The notes below the pieces were generated by a model. It saw nothing but the letters and a program-made list of their open reading frames with translations, made no database searches and was not told the DNA's origin. From Rhyacophila brunnea (taxonomy: Eukaryota > Arthropoda > Insecta > Trichoptera > Rhyacophilidae), in NCBI GenBank assembly GCA_022495005.1, contig JAGYXB010000964.1, forward strand, positions 310,001 through 374,000: a DNA stretch of 64,000 nt. Reading direction: 5' to 3'. The stretch's first letter is position 1. Each line of letters begins with the position of its first letter. Position numbers and translations under genes: made by a program. Below are positions 33,308 to 45,710 of the stretch, piece by piece.

Positions 33308-35030
33308 GGAGATAAAAAAAAATAGGAAAAACATTAGTTTGATCAATAGATTTAACTAACCAATCCAGAACGTCAGTATAGTTAATCGTGTTAAGAAATT
33401 ACGTCATTTGGAACAACTTTAAAAATGTACTAATTACATCTTGACCTCACATCCACCGCATTACGGACAGTGGAAAAAACCAAAGGATTTGGACTACAAC
33501 TAGAAAGAGTATTACATTTTTAACATGGAACATGTTTTACTCATGATCTCCGACGCAAAATGTTACGAAAAATAGACGTAGAATAACTAAAGACGCGCAG
33601 CCCGCCCGCTAATTATTTTCATTTTACGTTCAGTAGTCTACATTTTGTGCGACGTTTTGTTCGTCTGTTATTATTACTTCCTTAGTTTTATTATTGTAAT
33701 AATTACATAATTTTCAGAAAATTAAAATTTTTTGAATCCTTTGGATTCGGTTACTTTGACAAATAAATTTTCTTTCGAATTTAGACAACCAGCATTAAGA
33801 GAATCAGTAGGCAAAGCATGTTCCATGTATAATAATTTTAGCCGTCTAGGCTTAAGTATTTTTGCATAACAATACTTTATGGTTAGGTATTCCTCAAAGT
33901 TTTACGTGCGATTAAATTGGTATTCATAGAAAAAATAATATTATTCACTACATCAGTGCATTGAAAAGTGGATGCTATAAAATCTTATTTTTGTAACCGC
34001 TGTCTTTGGTAGCCTTTTTTGACGTTTCGTTATTATGTATGTATGACATAATACGTACTGAATTTTGAAATTATTTATTTAAATATTCAAAATAATGAAT
34101 ATAATACAAAATACATGCACCTATTTACATTAACAGCAGCGGTATATTCATTTACCAGCAGCTTTATTGTAATGTAAATGATTTGAATTAGTACAAGTCG
34201 AACATGTTTCGTGTATCAAAATAGCAGAGCTTATATAAAAAGTAAAAAATAAAGTTAAAATAACGACTCTTTAGAGCGTATCTCAGTCAGAAATATTAAT
34301 TTATTAAAATATATATGTGAGTGAATATAAAATTATAATACAGATGATAATAATGTGAGAATTAAATACAAATGAATCAGCAACTCAAAATGACTGAGAT
34401 ATAAGATTTAGTTGACTTTTTTTCCATAGTCACTGTTATATTATTTAGGTTCTGTCTAGAGGAGGAATTATTCGATTTTTTTTAAAATGTCTGAATAAAT
34501 TTCACAATTATTAACTGCTAATAAACATAATGGTAAAACAGACATCGTTACACATTTTTTAAAGCACCTAATTCTAAGTATCGATTCTAATTTTCATATA
34601 AATAATAACGTAAGTATGTAAAGCAGGTAATTTCATTTATACTACCGTTTGCCACACAAATCGACAGATATCCAAAGTCACATAATTGCATTTTTTTCTT
34701 AATTAATAATTTTATTATTATTGCAACAATTGTTATTCGCCAATAAAAAAATATCGATTCCATAACAATTGCTATTGTTCAAAAAATTCCCATTAATTTG
34801 CTAAGTAGACAGATACCAATTTGATTAACTATTTCCGATGGTCATACCGGATAATTGGATAATTGTTTTATTGTATGGAAATTTTAATTTGATTTTACGA
34901 CCGTTGTTTCATTTTTTTTTTAAATATTTTTGTGATGCCTCTATTGTTAATTAAATCGTATTCTTCTTCGGGTGTTTTATATTATTGGACAGAGGTCAGA
35001 TAATTGAGAAGGAAATTTTTATTATCATAT
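33308..35030. other. AT-rich DNA upstream of the Gly/Trp-rich gene
   Basis: Must contain, or lead to, the untranslated first exon of the minus-strand gene beginning at 33305, since that ATG follows a splice acceptor. I found no convincing TATA box plus donor pair. No other gene seen. Confidence 0.4.
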
Positions 35031-35032
35031 AC

Positions 35033-35165
35033 CATTGCTAAATAGCTTCCTGCAACTGAAACTCAAAAGAATGTCTACATGATACAGTCAACATCGCGGT
35101 CACCACTTTGGGATTGGATGTGTTTGTGAGGCTAATTATTGAGGATGTCTGATAAGCGATGTGAA
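35033..35165 (+). repeat. Copy of the 12.6-kb repeat
   Basis: AATAGCTTCCTGCAACTGAA, TACAGTCAACATCGCGGTCA and a GGGATTGGATGTGTT block match 12633-12735, the spacer of the two-unit repeat at 12528. Confidence 0.6.
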
Positions 35166-35199
35166 GTGCTAACTATGAAGACAGGTTGTTATCTAGATT

Positions 35200-38080
35200 G
35201 CGATTGTGAGTTTATTTAGTAAAGTACAGTTACATAAAGACAGGAATGACAGTTATACATAATACAGTATATAAGCGGATAGAGTTATTCAGCCCGAGGC
35301 GCTGTGATACAGAGTGATATTTTCATTCTATCATGATAGGCTATTTTTTGAAGTCATCAAAATTGAATAATGCTAACACTGAATATCGGTAAACCAATTT
35401 TATCAAGTATTGACTGACTGCGTGATAAATGCAAATTAAACATAATATATATTAATTGAGGTAAAGTAAATTAACGTGTAAGCGATAATTGATACCGCTG
35501 ACGGCCTGTGAAATAAGAATAATTGAATAATATTTTTGAGACCGACTTGCGGATTATGCTGACAATACTTGGTTCCCACTGGACGTGCCACAGATTAAAT
35601 GGGCACATTTGGAATAATTACCACGCACAACCCTATATGAACATGATTTTGTTTGAAATTTTTTCATAGTTTTGGGTTTTTAATGATTACTAAGTGTCAC
35701 TTCAGAATTTCAGACTGTACCTACCATTTTTCTCAGCTAATATTTATTTTGAAGTAACATTTCAATAGAAATTGCACGTATGAAAATATGTAGAAATGCC
35801 AAGCATTTCTTTATGCGGGACATGCAGGATTGTTAATCAGAGTCTCGAGTACGCCATTCATGATTTGAAGCCTTCTAAGGGCTTTCATATCCATTATTGG
35901 CGACTGGCTATACATTGGTGGTTAAATGCGCTACAGTCTGTATCTCTGACAGTGAAATGTCTAGTTATTGCTATTACGATATTTCTATATTAATGGCGAG
36001 TTCAATGTAAGCCAGTGACGTTCCATCCTCTCTTCTCCTGGTCCTATCCTCTTCCTGCCTCATCACAACACCACTGATATCTGACTACTTTACCTACTCG
36101 AATTTACGAATTGCCGAAAATGCGTTTTGATCGAGAAATTTTAATTTAACTTCGAAACCTTTTGAGATATCAACACGAAACACAACTATATTGTTTGTTA
36201 CCTAGCAACAATATTAACCATAATAATAATATGTAGTCTATGCAAGCAATCGATATTGGTCCAGTAGAATTATTTAATTATAACACACGCACAAAAATAA
36301 AACTACAGTATATACCTACTTAGGTATCAGTTATTATTAATTAGCGTATTTTTTGGTTTTTTCTCCACTGACAACATTATTATAAATACGATATTGATTT
36401 TTACATCGTCAGGACAAATCATTCGATAAAAATTACTCAATTTTGACAGTTTCGTATTTATTATCAAAAACAAGTTATTAAAATTCAGTTTTATATAATG
36501 AAGAAAGGTGAAAATGTGACTAAATCATAAAGTAATAAATTTGTTCATGTTATTTGTCTCTAGATATTGAATCGTTTATTTAATCACATTATTATTTTTA
36601 AACAAATATTGACTATAATTTATATACTTAATAAAGTAAACACCTACTCTTAAATTGGGCTAGTTATTTTTTTTTAGAATTATTAATAACCATACCATGT
36701 CCTTGCTCTTTCGTACAAGGTGGATGTTAATTACTAGTATTCTTCTTAATAATTTTTTAACGCAAAAAATAAAGGAATCTGTTTTCAGTGGAAGCTAAAA
36801 AGGACAAAATGTGTCTTTAGTAAAAGAAACAATATTATAAAATATCATATCTGTAGCGAGTTCTGCAGCTTTTTGTTACATCGCCAGAAGGGATAACGAT
36901 ATTATTATGGAAAGGCTTTGGAAGAAATATCTAGGGTCAATATGAAAGAGGGATGTCCTATATCATCAGCGATTGTTGGAGATATTATTTACGAGGGTAT
37001 TAAATTGAGTCACAATCCTCAAAATCGATGGATGCAATAACAAATATGATAGAATACTACTATCGGATGATACAATAACAATTACACGATTAATTACAAA
37101 AAATATAACAACGTCATAATTATTAAAATAGTACGATACCTTGCGATAAAATTTTGCCTATATGTTTTCCCTTATTTACTGTTTTAGGCACTACCAAAAA
37201 GAAATGAATATAATGAAGATAATGTTCAACAAACAAATGTCCGAATATATCTTATAACACGGGTGTTAACACGAAAGACAAGAGTTAATAATCACATTGG
37301 TAGATATAGATTCCTCCTATCATCAATTGTCCTAATAAATATTAACAATTTATACGTGTTTTAGTTTTAATATAAATCATTTTTTTAAAACATCGACAAT
37401 TTTTTCAACGATGTTTCATTAAATTAAACAGAAAATTATCAATTTGAATAGTTAAACCATAATATTATTATTATTACATGTTTACAGGATTCGACCAGTG
37501 ATTTTCAAATGTTCATAAAATAAATCGTCACTGTTCAGGCAGAAGACACTAATTCGAAAAAATGACACATTGAGTTAGTTATACCAAAATGTTCCTTATT
37601 TCAAACTTTACCGTCTGGAAACCTTCTTAATATATAAACAGTCTTTATTTTAAAGTCATCCTTTTTACGATTACTTAATAAACTCACATGATAGACCATT
37701 TCAAACATTTTAACAACTTCAAAGTCAAATTACTCAAAACTAGTTTTCTCCAGTTAGTGTGTTCTGCCAGAACAGAGACGAAATTATTATATTTAATTAC
37801 CTAATGTTGTCAATAATACAACCGAATATACTAAAATCTCCCAAATTCTTGTGGAGTTACATAAACCATTATTATAATAATAGAATCAAAAATTAAATTG
37901 ACAATCTTTTGAATAACTACTGCATAACAGGCATCGTGCATTTTATTTGTGTGTTTTGTAGCCTGCCGCAATGCGACAATAAGAAGAATGGCTTGATTGT
38001 GGAACAAATAATACTCCCCTATATTCTAGAATGGACAAGTATGTTCGTTTTAGTATGTATTTAAAATCAAAATTATAGCG
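35200..38080. other. AT-rich intergenic DNA, no gene seen
   Basis: Only chance frames. A 36940-37020 stretch translates to a Gly-Cys-Pro-x-Ser-Ser-like string that vaguely recalls a reverse transcriptase motif but is too short to call. Confidence 0.4.
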
Positions 38081-38463
38081 CATGTACACGTGTATGAATT
38101 TACTGGCAGCAATTGTGCGTATTTTAAACTATCGCGACAATAACTGTTTAGACATAAAGTGCTGACTATCTCTCCAATTCATTCTTTAAGAGTGAGCGAG
38201 ACGCGATGTTGTAATTTCTTGGTAGGTACTATTTTGTACTATTTGACAGGTAGTTAAAATTCGTTCGTAGTTCGTTTTTTTGCCGGCAGATTCGCCACTA
38301 TCGTTGTACTGCGCAGGCGCATGTCGAAAAAATCCTACTGTCGCATGAAAATTCAAAAGCTTCCAAACTTTTTGGATTCATGCATGCCAACTGCAATGAT
38401 AATACATGTTTACCCATACATTTTCTAACTGTCAACAGTAAATTCATGCAGTCTAAACGGGGT
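38081..38463. mobile_element. MITE family M4, copy 1 (uninterrupted)
   Basis: Inverted ends around TGAATTTACTG (left GTACACGTGTATGAATTTAC; right GTAAATTCATGCAGTC). The internal sequence matches 51356-51730 (GAGCGAGACGCGATGTTGT, ACTGCGCAGGCGCA, ATACATGTTTAC). No coding capacity, and the target-site duplication is not resolved. Confidence 0.7.
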
Positions 38464-39078
38464 ATTATTTATTAAGTATTTTATTTTTTATATCAATACA
38501 ATGGCTAGATTATTTACACATCTAGTTAATTAATAATTAAACACATGGCCGTATAAGCGTAAATGGTAAATAAACTTTTAAAAATGTTTTACGTGAGGTA
38601 TGTTCACCATCTCTGCAATTATTCTAGGGTTAAGGTACTATGCTAATGAATTTAATGAGGTAAACGTAGCTCCTGGCAATGTACATATTGTGAGTTAAGT
38701 GCATTTCTTGTAATAACTTGTTCACGGACCCTTGTAGGTTGAGTTAAGTGTTTGTACGCAATAAAGGAATACGATCCTGTTTCAGAATATGACTCCTTGT
38801 AAGGAAAGATTATTGCCCCCATCTATACATAAACATTAATAGCTTTATAACGACTATCATCTACAGTTGCTACTATGTGAAGAGTATTGGTTTACATCTT
38901 CTCATGATGAGTGTTAACATCGATCAATTGACTTCACGCTAAATTAGTAAAACTAATTGAAATACATAAACAAAATACAGTGAGATTTAATACTGCATAG
39001 CCCACTACACGTGTTGGTGTATTATTAATGGTGCATTTGTCGCTCGTTTAGAGACGCTAGAAGTCTTCGATCTTTAGT

Positions 39079-39475
39079 ATCATGACCATGGCCCCCACAA
39101 GGGGAGGGTCTGATAGGGCTCTAGCCTGGGGTCCGAGCTCAGGAGGGGCCTGGCGAGGCGAGTCGACCAGATAAGTGAGATAAACACACATCGCAAATTT
39201 GCTTTAATAGTAAAAAAAAAGTCGCCTGCGGTGCTGTTTTCTTTCAGTAGTGTTATTATTTAAAATTATGTGGTTGTACGATACAATTTTTAATTGTTAA
39301 TTTAACTCGACATCTCCATAATGTGTTAAAATATACAATAAACCACTAAATATCCACATTAATTTTACCGCGTACACCATTTGGAAAACGCTACTGTAAA
39401 ACGTCACACTGTCTTTATCCTTAACGATAGGTAGGGGGGCCCGCTTCACGATGTGGGGCCCATGATCATGACCAT
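39079..39475 (+). mobile_element. GC-rich nonautonomous element, copy C
   Basis: A 375-bp copy (39090-39464) with ends GGCCCCCACAAGG and ATGTGGGGCCCATG and a perfect 11-bp duplication ATCATGACCAT (39079-39089, 39465-39475). Contains the family blocks GGGCTCTAGCCTGGGG and GGCGAGGCGAGTCGACCAG. Confidence 0.85.
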
Positions 39476-39479
39476 AGTG

Positions 39480-41950
39480 AAGCTTAATATTACGATATAA
39501 ATAATAGAGATTTCAATTTATACACCTTTTAAATTAACTAACTAGCTGTCCGGAACTACCTCGTGTGATAGCAAATATGATGTGATAAGAGATTTGCTAT
39601 TTGTTAATGAAAAATATAATTGGTATAGTGGAAATTATAAATTATTGTTTTAATATTACATAAAAGTGGAATAATATAGGTATCTGTTAAATGGCAATTC
39701 TTTGATATTTATTCTGGTCAAAAACCTAAATTTAAATCTATCAAAATTCGATAGAAAAAATGCATTTAGTGTCTGAGACAGTGATACCAACCGTACTATA
39801 ATTATAGTACAATACTATTACCTATAATTTTATGCCAAATATACCAAAATACTATAATTTTAATGGATTCAAGACGAAAAATGTTCCTGTACTATAATTT
39901 TTTAGAAATACTATTATTTTTTACGCTTTTGTACTATAATCAGCATAGAAAAAGATGGAACCACTGGTCTGAGGGCACCCAAGTTATTCTACTGAACTAT
40001 CAAAAATCGGTTATCAGAATAATGCATTTTGAATTTGGAATGGTCACATATTATATAAACATAATATATCGTAAAATGCGTTAAAACTATTCAAAAAAAT
40101 ATATAATCTTCGATTTAAGCTAGGTACATTGTGATGATTGAAGTAACCATAAAATAGACGTAGGTAGGTACATTTTATAATGGTTTTTTTATTGTGAGCC
40201 AATTTTTTGATTAAAAAATATTTAATTTTCAATCTTTGTATAATATTATGTAGGTACCTATTAAATTAACAACACACTTTTTTAATGTACTTATCAAATT
40301 AAACGCGTCGTATTCTGCCGCTAGATTGTATAATATTTTAAAGTAATAATTAATAACTACGTTTAGAAATTTAATTTTTTTACGTTTAGAACCTGTCTCG
40401 CCTTAAAATAGGTTTTTACTTTAAAATACAATATTATCAGAAATTTCTTTTTTATGTCAATAACTGATTCAGTTGTCACACAGTTAACAAACACTTGTAT
40501 CAATGATAGAGGTAGGTTTGAAAATGGTGTCATAACTGAAATAGATAAGAGGTAATTTTAAAAAATGGTGAAAAATATTATAATTAGCACAATATAATAC
40601 ATATTGTGCAAGACGTTGAAAACTTCCAAAAGTAAAAATGAGGTCCGCTTGGAGAGGCCTTTATCAAAGAGTTTATTAACCAAGGCTAATAATGATGACA
40701 ATTAATGTTATTATTATTAAAGTATTATAAAACCGAGTTCTACGAACTAAATTATATCTCAAATAATACTTTAAAATATTAAATAATTTAATAATTTAAA
40801 ATAATAACTATTTTTTCACACCATTTATTTTAAATTTAAATCTTCAGCACAAATATATTTAAACTTTTTTCACCTACAATTAATTATTAATTTTAAAAAT
40901 AACTTGATTAATTAAAATAAACTATAATAATATTAATATTTTCATTGATAAAATTACACAATTAATATGAATTTGTAAAATAATTTAATGAATTTTATTG
41001 TTTATTTTAAATTTATTATTTCAAATAAAATTATTGTATACACTGAATAGTCAATGTTAAAAAAATTTTACAACTATGAACTGTTAAAATGTTTAACTTT
41101 ATTAAAACTTAGCTTGAAAATTCAAAGCTTCACGTACCTCGAATATGTATTGTCTCTCTGAGAACTTTTTTCAAAAAAATACCAACACCAATCAGACTGG
41201 TAAGTCACTTTGTTTGTGAGGGATTCTACCAAGAGTTGTGCTTATATAGTCAACTTAGCTGGCCAAGTAGGCAGTCAGATATATCATGGAGAACAAACCT
41301 AAAACACAACGTCAGGGACTGTAAACACTCCAGATAAAAAATATTAAAATACCGGTATTTTGATACCTATAATTTTTCTGTTGAAATTAATAAGAGGTAA
41401 ATTTATTTTACTGCCATCTTTACTAATAATTACTTACTTACCTGATTTTTTTTTAAATATTATAACGGTATAATAAATCTAATATTTACTATTTAACTAT
41501 TTTGTAATAATATATGCCCATTAGAAACCATCATAGTTGAATGGTAGATTGTCTACTTCGAAAACCATCCTCACAGGTTATATTTTAAACCCAAAACACG
41601 GGCACAAAATTAAATTGAAATCGAATTGCTAATAAAATATTCTCATAATTTAAAAAAAAACTTATCACATAAGCTACTTTGAAAGATAAAGATGGTTTAT
41701 GTTATTTCAATCTTCTACAGTACCTACCTACATAATATAACTAAAGACAACACTATTAAAGACAAAATTATTTTAATCGAGTATGCCCACGATGCTCGAG
41801 TAGCTATGTATGATCCACCAGTATAAGTTGTCTACTGAGTGAGGGCGCTACATTCTTATTTTTACGATATCATTTAACACTACTTTTTATACAGTAATGA
41901 GCTTAGTTCTAAGTTCGAACACCTAACAAATTATGACGGTATATCTATAA
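39480..41950. other. Very AT-rich intergenic DNA, no gene seen
   Basis: The stretch 40680-41110 is extremely AT-rich. A strong-looking donor (CAG|GTAAGT on the minus strand at 41440) has no exon-like sequence before it. The ACTATAATTT word recurs between 39795 and 39950. Confidence 0.4.
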
Positions 41951-41956
41951 CCCATC

Positions 41957-42478
41957 CGTTTATAATGTCAAGGGTCCCAGGTTCGAATCCTGAGTCTGTA
42001 AAATTACAAAAATATTATTTTTCAATGTGTATTTAGAGTCAGAGTATGGACCTAATACGTTGAGCAAGTGGCTAACTTTCATTTTCGTAAAATAAACAAA
42101 AATCGACTAATATAAACCTGTAGAGGTTGTATAACCCTACAACTGTCATGCTATTATGCTGGTCATTTATAAACCATAGACAACGACACAGCGGAAATGA
42201 TACAGTTATCATTGAAGCTTCCTATAATGTAGTCGACACGCACTAAATTTCAAAGTATAATGATTTAAACCTTTCAACTCAAACTAGAATTAATATAATG
42301 TATTTCATAGTGCCGTGTTACCGAACTCTATTACCCTAAACCCAATAAAATACCAACTCGTGTTTCTATGCATCACTGCCCGAACATATTATGTCATTCA
42401 CACTCAAGCAACCATCTCAACTTAAACATAACATCGAGGCCCATAATAATTATGATCTTCTTAGGATCGGACATGATA
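41957..42478 (+). repeat. SINE family 1 copy split by an insertion
   Basis: The 3' half of the tRNA head with an intact B box (GGTTCGAATCC, near 41981) and the SINE body run to about 42128. The SINE 3' end (GAGGCCCATAATAATTATGA, TTAGGATCGGACATGAT) resumes at about 42435. The intervening 305 bp is unrelated and has no recognised ends. Confidence 0.65.
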
Positions 42479-42498
42479 TTGTAATATGAAAAAAATTG

Positions 42499-42707
42499 GT
42501 TATTTCGGTACAAGTCGGTTTTGGGGAAGCCAGCGGCAAACACATTTTGAAAGTAGCCGATATATTAGATTATTTGTTAGGTTGGGTTAGTTTAGGTTAG
42601 GTTAGGTTTTCATTCTTGAATTCATGAATTTCGCCAAAATCGGCTATGACAATTAATTAGTGCGGTTCCCGCCTGGCTTCCCCATAACCGACTTGTACCG
42701 TTATTTC
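42499..42707. mobile_element. MITE with 8-bp duplication (hAT-like)
   Basis: A 193-bp element (42507-42699). Ends GGTACAAGTCGGTTTTGGGG and, inverted, GGTACAAGTCGGTTATGGGG; inverted repeats extend about 35 bp. A perfect 8-bp duplication GTTATTTC (42499-42506, 42700-42707) is typical of hAT elements. The middle carries GTTAGGTTGGGTTAGTTTAG followed by more TTAGGT units. Confidence 0.85.
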
Positions 42708-44485
42708 TAAAATAAAGTCTTTATAGAAATACGCTCATATTTTTAACAATGTATGTATATTTATTTTTAAATATTTCCACTGGAATAAACAGTTATCGGT
42801 AAAATCTTACATTAGCTTAAATTGAAACATTGGATGATTATTTAAATAACTGATTCGAACTCAACATCAGCTATTAAAAATTACGCATAAAAATACCGAT
42901 GTGTTGATTTACCGGAAACCAGTTTTGTGCCCCTATATCAGACGCTCTTGTAAACGTCAGTTTCTCTCTCTGGGGATTTTCTGGTGTTAGACTTTACCTC
43001 TAAATTATTTAGCATATCCTCGATACCTACCGACGTATCATAATTTTATTTTTTATCGTGCGAAAGTAAACGCTGAATAATTGTTTTGTGACCTACACGC
43101 AATGACTTGCGTTTTATCCTTGTTCGAAGTGTACTTAGATACTGTGAATCGTTTCTTTCATTTAGAAAATACCCTTCTTATTGACCAAACAGTGCAGCAA
43201 AAAACTTCAGGTTTTAACAAGATACTTGTTTAGAGCTATTGTATATAAGAATTTCTGTAATCCTCGCCATATAAAACAATAACTAAAAATGTTAATAATT
43301 AATTATGACATTTTTTTATTTTTATCTCCATTCTAGGACATTAAAAATTATATTAGTAGCAGCCTAAGTAAATTGCAAATACTTATTGTTTCGATTGAGA
43401 GATTTATTGGAAATAAAATACGTATTTGAAATTAGAATGCTGCCACATTTTCAAACAAACAAAAAATCGATAATTTAATGGTTTGCGTCCACAATAATTT
43501 AATTGTTTATTAAAAAAAAAATATTGTGGACATAACAAATCAAAATTCAGGACGTTCACAACATGAGATTTACATTATAACAAAATATTAGCCTCATAAG
43601 AGAGAAGAAGAAAAAATATTAAAACATATTAAACAATTTTATACAGTAAAATAAAATTGCAAAAACTAAATACTTACAAGTATATGACTAAAAATGTATG
43701 TGCCTTTGGGGAGCGCATTTACTAGTCTTACACCCCTCGCTAATGGTACCTGATAGGCTTGACACGATGAAACAGTTCTGATCCATAGCTGCGACCACGT
43801 AGGTTATTGACAGGAGCATGATATAAATTTTAATTCTTTAGAATGCCAGGATTGGAAACCATCACCAGACGTGACAATGACGTACCACACATTGTTATAC
43901 TGATAAAACCGAGTGGGACTACATGGGAGTTTATTGCATTTGCCTTTAATAGCCTCGTAAAGGCTTAACTAAAAAATTAAGAATATTTACACTAAAAATA
44001 CTGTACACTCTGGTGCACGTCATTCACTTCCAGGTTCTTGAAAAGTTATACCACTGTAAACGCTAGACATAGTGTCAATACGTGGCGGATGGTAAAGGGA
44101 ATCCATGTGTGTGAGTGCTTCACAATGGGTCTGGCGAATTGCTAACAAAAATCTGGTGTCTATTATGACCTCTTCTCTGTGGACACTCATATGCTCCGCT
44201 CAAGAGTGAAACATATATTTTATTTGTTTTTTAGATATATTTTATAGCCTTTACCCTCAAGCAGAATAATGATTAATTTTCGTAACTGTAGCACTAAAAT
44301 CTATTCACTTTAATTAAGTAGAATGTTAATTGTCAAATCTTGCTGAAATTTAATAAAAAATAAAATTTATTATAATATTATAAGGTTATTAGTTCCGAGC
44401 GAAATATGTTTTTACGTCATTAATTATTAATAATCATGTTCAAAGTTAGTGGTAACATATTATAAAAATTGCGGCTGTATATACC
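42708..44485. other. Intergenic DNA, no gene seen
   Basis: No supported frame. The stretch 43690-44190 is less AT-rich and repeat-like, without definable ends. Confidence 0.4.
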
Positions 44486-44845
44486 TAATGCGTCAATGAC
44501 ATTGAGCTACTTTACAAACTGTTTGTTGGCGAATTTAAAAGCGGGCAATTAAGCTACTGCGATTGTGATAATGACACACAAAACTTTCCATTCGCTGAGA
44601 AGCCAACAAGCTAGCGACTTGACAGAACGGAGCTCGTTTTTTTACCGAGAGGTCGCTACTACGCTCTACTGAGCAGACGCAGTAGGCCCACACGCCAGCG
44701 TGTAGAGTGTAAAGTTGACTGGCTTTCAAGTTTTCTCGGTAGATTGTTTACAATCTGCTCGTTAGCTTGTTGGACAACTTAACAGGCAGATTGTAAATTC
44801 GCCAACAAGCAGCTCGTAAAGTAGCTCAATGTCATTGACGCTTAA
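44486..44845. mobile_element. MITE with TAA duplication (PIF/Harbinger-like)
   Basis: A 354-bp element (44489-44842) with inverted ends of about 48 bp (left GCGTCAATGACATTGAGCTA; right the same on the other strand with few changes) and TAA on both outsides. A 3-bp TWA duplication is the usual mark of PIF/Harbinger. An open frame inside it (44535-44729 -) is not a gene. Confidence 0.8.
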
Positions 44846-44933
44846 GTTATGTTTCAATCAACCTCCTAATTTAACTAACAAACAGGGCTGGATTTGATAT
44901 TTATGGATGAAAATTTACATTTACATTGGACGC

Positions 44934-45050
44934 TAAGGATGCGCCCAGTGCGTAACGATTAAGGTGACCATTCGATATAATTAGCATGCTATTTAAATGT
45001 GATAATTAAAAAGTAATTATCTAGTCAGCAGTCAATGTGAAAAAATCTGA
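44934..45050 (-). repeat. Reverse copy of the 24.4-kb repeat
   Basis: On the minus strand this matches 24345-24455, with shared words ATTTAAATAGCATGCTAATT and TTGACTGCTGACTAGATAA. It ends about 60 bp before the DNA transposon at 45114. Confidence 0.6.
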
Positions 45051-45500
45051 ATAAAAAAAAAGAAAGTAAAAATGGATGTTACCAACTGTGATATTAATAG
45101 ATGAACATAATATCGTCGCCCTCAAGGAAGAACTCACCAACCAACAAAAGTAAAATCCTGAGATAATCGACTTTTAAGCTTTTTGAAAAATTTTAAATTG
45201 CTCTCATTAGAAAACGAAAATACATAGAAGAAAACGGTTTTTTTCGTTTGATTGATTATTTTTGTGTTTATGTACATTACATTTAAAACATGTAACCTTC
45301 CTTAGAAAAAAATCTAGAAAAACTGTTTTTCGTACTTGGTTAGTTTTTTCCATACACATTCAATGTATGACATTGTTCAAATGGTGAGCTTTTATCTTGA
45401 ATGATCATATCAATAAAACACATCAGAAAAGAATAATATACTGTATTTAACTGAAATAATCTTGTCCATTTACATAATATACGTCTTATACATAGACCTC

Positions 45501-45684
45501 GTCCGAAAAACGGGAAAACGTCCGCAAGGTAGACCTAGAGGCCGCTGGATTGATGAAAAAATAACGATGAAGTTTGGCGGAAGTACGTGGCAACGCAATG
45601 CACAGGACCGAGAGAAGTGAAAGCAGCTTGAAGAGGCCTTCATCCAGCAGTGGATAGATTCAGGCTAATGATGATGATGATGAT
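45501..45684 (+). mobile_element. RTE LINE 3' fragment nested in the DNA transposon
   Basis: A 184-bp insertion flanked by a perfect ATAGACCTC duplication (45492-45500, 45685-45693). It encodes the C-terminal end seen at 59650-59805 (RGRWIDE, STWQRNAQDRE, then a Gln/Glu-rich end with IQQWIDSG) and finishes in (GATGAT)n. It lies less than 30 bp beyond the transposase stop codon, so the LINE arrived after the transposon. Confidence 0.85.
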
Positions 45685-45710
45685 ATAGACCTCATTCACA
45701 TTAACAATAA

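Noticed and set aside
36838..37080. Possible reverse transcriptase fragment
   Set aside because: One short string resembling a motif, with no flanking conserved blocks.
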